The notes under the pieces are model-generated. The model was not told where the DNA came from, searched no databases, and saw only the letters and a list, made by a program, of their open reading frames with translations. From the NCBI GenBank assembly GCA_937907035.1, contig CALCTX010000317.1, forward strand, positions 1-9,143: 9,143 nucleotides of DNA, in the 5' to 3' direction. The stretch comes from an uncultured Selenomonadales bacterium. GTDB taxonomy: Bacteria > Bacillota_C > Negativicutes > Selenomonadales > Selenomonadaceae. Numbering within the stretch: position 1 is the first letter of the stretch; every line of letters starts with the position of its first letter. Made by a program: the position numbers and the translations under genes. Positions 6,559 to 9,143 of this stretch are shown in pieces.

Positions 6559-6689
6559 GCTTGAAGCACATATGGACAGTATGAAGCTGCCATTTTCCTG
6601 AAAATCTATGTACAGGCATATTATGAAGATATGCGTTGTCCCAGAAGGTGACGACGCGTATCTTTTTTTATTTGAAAGGAGAAATTTCT
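6559..6689 (+). promoter_or_regulatory. Candidate attenuator leader with competing hairpins
   Basis: Between the predicted start of transcription and the first membrane-protein gene lies a leader that contains a full terminator (6628-6669). Just before it, GCATAT (6616-6621) can pair with ATATGC (6629-6634) around a 7-base loop. That uses part of the 5' arm of the terminator, so the two hairpins exclude each other. Further upstream ATTTT/AAAAT and TGCC/GGCA pairings are possible. This is the layout of a transcription attenuator, such as a riboswitch or a protein-binding leader. I do not recognise a known riboswitch consensus. Confidence 0.45.
6628..6669 (+). terminator. Intrinsic terminator in the leader of the membrane-protein gene pair
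   Basis: GATATGCGTTGTC (6628-6640) pairs with GACGACGCGTATC (6650-6662) over 13 bp with two G-U pairs and a 9-base loop, followed directly by seven T. It ends transcripts coming from deoD and the DUF3842 gene. Because a promoter lies upstream of it, it also stands in the leader of the next genes, only about 6 bases before their ribosome binding site, as attenuators do. Confidence 0.9.
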
Positions 6690-7085
6690 ATGGCATGTTT
6701 TATTATTCCGGCCGCCGAAGCAGTAATAGTAGCTGCCGCGGCAAAAATTCTTGAAAAAAAGGAGGAGGCGGTAATTGAAAAGGAAGGATTTGTTTTAACC
6801 GAGCCATTTTCCTGCAAGCTGAAACGCCTTAACAGGCTGCTTTGCGGTGGCTCCGGAATACTTATATTTGAGCACTTATGGCACGGAGAAATTCAACCAT
6901 CATTTCCATTTTTAACTGCAATAAACAATCCTTCAGATATAGCAGAAATGGTACACGAAATGTCAACTGTAGGCGTTGCGATGTCTCTATTTGTCACTGC
7001 TGTTTGGAGTATCCTGACATATACCACTGAAAAAAATAAACAACGCAATTATTCCGCCATTGTAAAGGACGGTGCCAACCCATGA
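6690..7085 (+). CDS. Hypothetical small membrane protein with conserved-looking histidines
   Basis: I cannot assign a named family. The 131-residue product begins with a short hydrophobic stretch (MACFIIPAAEAVIVAAAAKI) followed by a charged linker at 22-46. It then has a hydrophobic segment at about 51-62 ending in FEHLWHGE, and a clear membrane helix at about 93-112. His62, His65 and His89 lie at or next to membrane edges and could bind metal or haem, which is only a guess. The C-terminal 20 residues are polar. The start is ATG 6690, with AAAGGAG about 8 bases upstream; a longer TTG reading from 6636 would run through the terminator hairpin. The stop overlaps the next start as ATGA, so the two products are probably made in equal amounts and may form a complex. 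Expression is likely set by the attenuator leader. Confidence 0.8.
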   Translation: MACFIIPAAEAVIVAAAAKILEKKEEAVIEKEGFVLTEPFSCKLKRLNRLLCGGSGILIFEHLWHGEIQPSFPFLTAINNPSDIAEMVHEMSTVGVAMSLFVTAVWSILTYTTEKNKQRNYSAIVKDGANP

Positions 7086-7396
7086 CTTTACTGGTTATCT
7101 CTTTTGCGGCAATTATTACTACCATCATTTGGTATTGCAGTGAAAATGCACGCCGGCTAAAAGTAGAAATACTAAATTACACCTACTGGGGTGCAACTAT
7201 GATGTTCTTCGTTGATGCAGTTTTTGAGTATAAAGAAAAAGGAGCGGCATATTTCCTTCCCTCTATTAATGAAATGATTAACGATTTGTTTTTTGGATTA
7301 TCAGCCATTGGGCTTTCTCTCATTGTATGGATAGCAGTTATTCTTTTTACTGACCCCTATCATATTATTAAGCAAACTGCCGAAAACAACCTCTGA
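7082..7396 (+). CDS. Hypothetical small membrane protein, translationally coupled partner
   Basis: No named family recognised. The 104-residue product is predicted to have three membrane helices at about 2-18, 34-48 and 68-90, with short charged loops and no long soluble domain. Acidic residues sit in or next to the hydrophobic parts (Asp45, Glu49, Asp68), unusual for a pure anchor and compatible with ion or cofactor handling. The motif YWGATMMFFVDAVFEY at 35-50 is the most distinctive stretch. Its ATG overlaps the stop of the preceding gene by 4 bases, and I see no strong ribosome binding site of its own, so translation probably depends on the upstream gene. Coding status is supported by the overlap, the membrane pattern and codon use like its neighbours. 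The pair most likely works as a two-subunit membrane complex of unknown role. Confidence 0.78.
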   Translation: MTLLVISFAAIITTIIWYCSENARRLKVEILNYTYWGATMMFFVDAVFEYKEKGAAYFLPSINEMINDLFFGLSAIGLSLIVWIAVILFTDPYHIIKQTAENNL

Positions 7397-7656
7397 TTTA
7401 ATCACTTCAGTAAAGCGCAGAGTACCATTGCCGCCTGCTCATTTCATAATATATCCGGCTTCCCGTAACACATAGCTGCAAAAACCAAGAGCTTCATGGC
7501 AGTGTCATTAATGCTTTCTGCTGCCTGCGCATTCATAAAGAGCCATTGTCAACAGCTAAAACCGGAACAGTTTTGGCTGTTGACAATGGCTCTGTTTTCT
7601 GCGAGAGATTGGCATTTCTCGTCTAATTCATTTGTTTCAGTTTCATTTATTTTGTT
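7397..7656. other. Convergent intergenic region without a convincing gene
   Basis: This 260-base gap lies between the plus-strand membrane genes and the minus-strand aminopeptidase. It contains the large stem-loop at 7539-7593, a smaller CGAGA/TCTCG hairpin at about 7603-7622, and a few short open stretches on the minus strand between 7440 and 7536 that resemble coding sequence but carry stops and no ribosome binding site. I see no RNA gene in it. Confidence 0.6.
7539..7593. repeat. Large inverted repeat / stem-loop, probable convergent terminator
   Basis: Two 24-base arms (7539-7562 and 7570-7593) are complementary with a single G-T mismatch, around a 7-base loop. The arms start AGAGCCATTGTC and end GACAATGGCTCT. 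On the plus strand the stem is followed by GTTTTCT, on the minus strand only by TTT after CTC, so termination would be better from the membrane-gene side. The stem is much longer than an ordinary terminator, so a small mobile palindromic element is an alternative. No flanking target duplication is visible. Confidence 0.75.
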
Positions 7657-9057
7657 TTATACTTCAAGTAAAAATGCTTCGTAGCCTTTTTTCGTTTCAT
7701 AGAGATCAATCTTGCTGGTAACCTCCCATGGTGCGTGCATTGACAAAACTGCTACGCCACTGTCAATGACCTGCATTCCGTAAAGCGACATGATATAGGC
7801 AATCGTCCCGCCGCCGCCGAGGTCAACCTTACCAAGCTCAGCCAGCTGAAAATGAACCTTATGCTTGTCAAGAATACAGCGAATTTCCCCGATATATTCA
7901 GCATTGGCATCGTTGGAGCCTGACTTGCCCCGGGCGCCGGTAAATTTATTGAATACCATACCTTTTCCAATAAATGAAGCGTTTTTCTTTTCAAAGGCCG
8001 AAGCGTAAAGCGGGTCAAAGCCGGCACTGACATCAGAGGACAGCATTCTTGAATTGGCCAACAGGTGCCGGAGCTTAAGCTCGCTGTATTCCCCCATAGC
8101 ATTCAACAAATCAGCCAGCGTGTTTTCAAAGAACCGCGACTGCATACCGGTTGCCCCAACACTGCCGATTTCTTCTTTATCCACCAGCAGGCAGCAGGTA
8201 GTCCTCTTGACTTTCTCCGTTTCAAGCATGGCAACGAGTGAAAGATAGGCACATACCCGGTCGTCCTGCCCGTAGGCAAGGATAAGACTGCGGTCAAATC
8301 CCATTTCCCGAGCCTTTCCTGCCGGTACAAGACAAAGCTCAGCCGAGAGGAAATCAGCCTCTTCAATATCGTATTTGTCTTTAATGAGCTTCAATATGCC
8401 CGCTTTTACGGCATCCTTCTTTTCGCCTTTGAGCGGATAAGAACCGATAAGAATATCCAGATTTTCACCTTCAACAACTTTTGCCGCCTTCTTTTCCATC
8501 TGCTCAGCCGCCAGATGAATGAGCAAATCTGTTACACAGAACACCGGATCGTTGTCATCTTCACCGATAACTATCTCCAGCACCCTTCCATCCTTTTGGG
8601 CCACAACACCATGCAAAGCAAGGGGCAGGGTTACCCATTGATATTTCTTTATTCCGCCATAGTAATGGGTATCAAGATAAGCCATCCCGCCAGCCTCATA
8701 AAGCGGGTTCTGCTTTACATCAAGACGGCAGGTGTCTATATGCGCTCCCAAGATGGCCATACCTTTTTCTATAGGGTCGCTGCCTATATTGAAAAGGGCT
8801 ATTGTTTTTTTCATCCCGACCGCGTAAACCTTGTCCCCGGCTTTGATTTTTTTCCCATTGGCAATAATATCCTCAAGATTCCGATAACCGGCCTTCTCGG
8901 CCGCCCCGACTGCTTCAGTTACACTTTCCCGTTCAGTCTTGCATTTGGAAAGAAATTCTCTGTATCCGTCAGCCAGCTTATCCAAAGCCGCTTTTTCCTT
9001 AGCAGTATATTCATTCCAGATAACAATACTTTCCTTATCCTTCTTCTCTTTTGCCAT
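7657..9057 (-). CDS. apeA: M18 family aminopeptidase (aspartyl aminopeptidase-like)
   Basis: Cytoplasmic zinc metallopeptidase that removes N-terminal residues from peptides; the family includes yeast aminopeptidase I and aspartyl aminopeptidases, but the substrate is not evident here. All expected metal or catalytic positions are present in order: His106 in GAHIDTCRLDVKQNPLYE, Asp265 or Asp266 in YGQDDRV, Glu295 and Glu296 in DKEEIGSVGATGM, Asp342 in SSDVSAGFDP and His441 in SMHAPWEV. The 466 residues are full length for bacterial members. Residues 1-40 are rich in lysine and glutamate and not part of the catalytic core; no signal peptide is present. ATG 9057 has GGGAGG 8 bases upstream. It converges on the membrane-gene pair and may be co-transcribed with a gene ending at 9035. 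The symbol apeA is used for some bacterial M18 genes and is offered by resemblance. Confidence 0.94.
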   Translation of the reverse strand: MAKEKKDKESIVIWNEYTAKEKAALDKLADGYREFLSKCKTERESVTEAVGAAEKAGYRNLEDIIANGKKIKAGDKVYAVGMKKTIALFNIGSDPIEKGMAILGAHIDTCRLDVKQNPLYEAGGMAYLDTHYYGGIKKYQWVTLPLALHGVVAQKDGRVLEIVIGEDDNDPVFCVTDLLIHLAAEQMEKKAAKVVEGENLDILIGSYPLKGEKKDAVKAGILKLIKDKYDIEEADFLSAELCLVPAGKAREMGFDRSLILAYGQDDRVCAYLSLVAMLETEKVKRTTCCLLVDKEEIGSVGATGMQSRFFENTLADLLNAMGEYSELKLRHLLANSRMLSSDVSAGFDPLYASAFEKKNASFIGKGMVFNKFTGARGKSGSNDANAEYIGEIRCILDKHKVHFQLAELGKVDLGGGGTIAYIMSLYGMQVIDSGVAVLSMHAPWEVTSKIDLYETKKGYEAFLLEV

Positions 9058-9142
9058 TGAACTTACCTCCCGGAGCCGATTGCTCCTCTATCATTTTCTC
9101 AACAATAACTGCAAAATCCTTCCGCGATTCTGCCCGGTTGAA
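9035..9142 (-). CDS. Possible 3' end of an upstream gene, partial
   Basis: From the right edge an open frame of 35 codons reads through to TAA at 9035-9037. It overlaps the start of the aminopeptidase gene by 23 bases in another frame. The peptide contains RKDFAVIVEKMIEE, which looks like an amphipathic helix of a real protein end, and the other two minus-strand frames stop earlier. The start and family lie outside the window. A gene here would be transcribed with the aminopeptidase; the overlap is longer than usual, so this may be chance. Confidence 0.35.
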   Translation of the reverse strand, partial: FNRAESRKDFAVIVEKMIEEQSAPGGKFNGKREEG

Positions 9143-9143
9143 C

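Noticed and set aside
6548..6601. 17-codon leader peptide frame (MIKMLEAHMDSMKLPFS) in the attenuator leader
   Set aside because: No ribosome binding site, its first ATG overlaps the -10 box ahead of the predicted transcript start, and there is no run of codons for one amino acid as in classic attenuation.
6633..6666. TTGTCC-17-TATCTT as a promoter inside the terminator hairpin
   Set aside because: The boxes match weakly, and the start would fall on or next to the ribosome binding site, leaving almost no leader.
6636..6689. Upstream TTG start extending the first membrane protein by 18 residues
   Set aside because: It begins inside the terminator hairpin and includes its T-run; ATG 6690 has a good ribosome binding site.
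7496..7684. 62-codon plus-strand frame through the large stem-loop
   Set aside because: No ribosome binding site, it consists largely of the inverted repeat, and it runs into the 3' end of the aminopeptidase gene on the other strand.
8515..9060. 181-codon plus-strand frame opposite the aminopeptidase gene
   Set aside because: Antisense shadow: the minus strand carries the complete set of M18 active-site motifs, and the plus frame has no plausible start region.
1..9143. CRISPR array, tRNA, rRNA or insertion sequence
   Set aside because: No spaced direct repeats, no cloverleaf or rRNA sequence and no transposase-like frame were seen on either strand.

Overview
The window looks like chromosomal DNA of a Bacillota (Firmicutes) bacterium of moderate G+C content. 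The main clues are strong AGGAGG-type ribosome binding sites, an FMN riboswitch with a transcription terminator in front of a ribD-ribE-ribBA-ribH operon of Bacillus/Clostridium order, the rplS-lepB pair, a low-molecular-weight DeoD, a DUF3842-type protein and an M18 aminopeptidase. A Negativicutes or Clostridia origin would fit, but this rests on protein resemblance from memory, not on a search.

Positions 1-5220 are read on the minus strand. In transcription order they hold a promoter and rplS (ribosomal protein L19), an intrinsic terminator, lepB (signal peptidase I), a promoter overlapping the lepB stop codon, an FMN riboswitch with a perfect 11-bp terminator stem, and the riboflavin operon ribD, ribE, ribBA, ribH. 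A cut-off hslO (Hsp33 redox chaperone) follows 10 bases after ribH. The four rib genes cover riboflavin synthesis from GTP and ribulose 5-phosphate apart from a dephosphorylation step. Their close spacing, with each ribosome binding site in or beside the end of the preceding gene, points to one FMN-controlled transcript that also carries hslO.

Positions 5220-7400 are read on the plus strand. A promoter with a palindrome over its -35 box precedes deoD (purine nucleoside phosphorylase) and a DUF3842-type gene, which look like one operon. The DeoD carries Asn where the family's catalytic Asp204 should be. A second, strong promoter lies at the end of the DUF3842 gene. It is followed by a leader of about 130 bases with a 13-bp terminator hairpin and a competing hairpin, then two overlapping genes for small membrane proteins that I cannot name. 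This leader plus gene pair is the least explained part of the window.

Positions 7397-7656 hold no convincing gene. They contain a very strong 24-bp stem-loop between convergent transcription units, and traces of short reading frames that may be a gene remnant. Positions 7657-9057 hold an M18-family aminopeptidase on the minus strand, and the last bases probably hold the end of another minus-strand gene.
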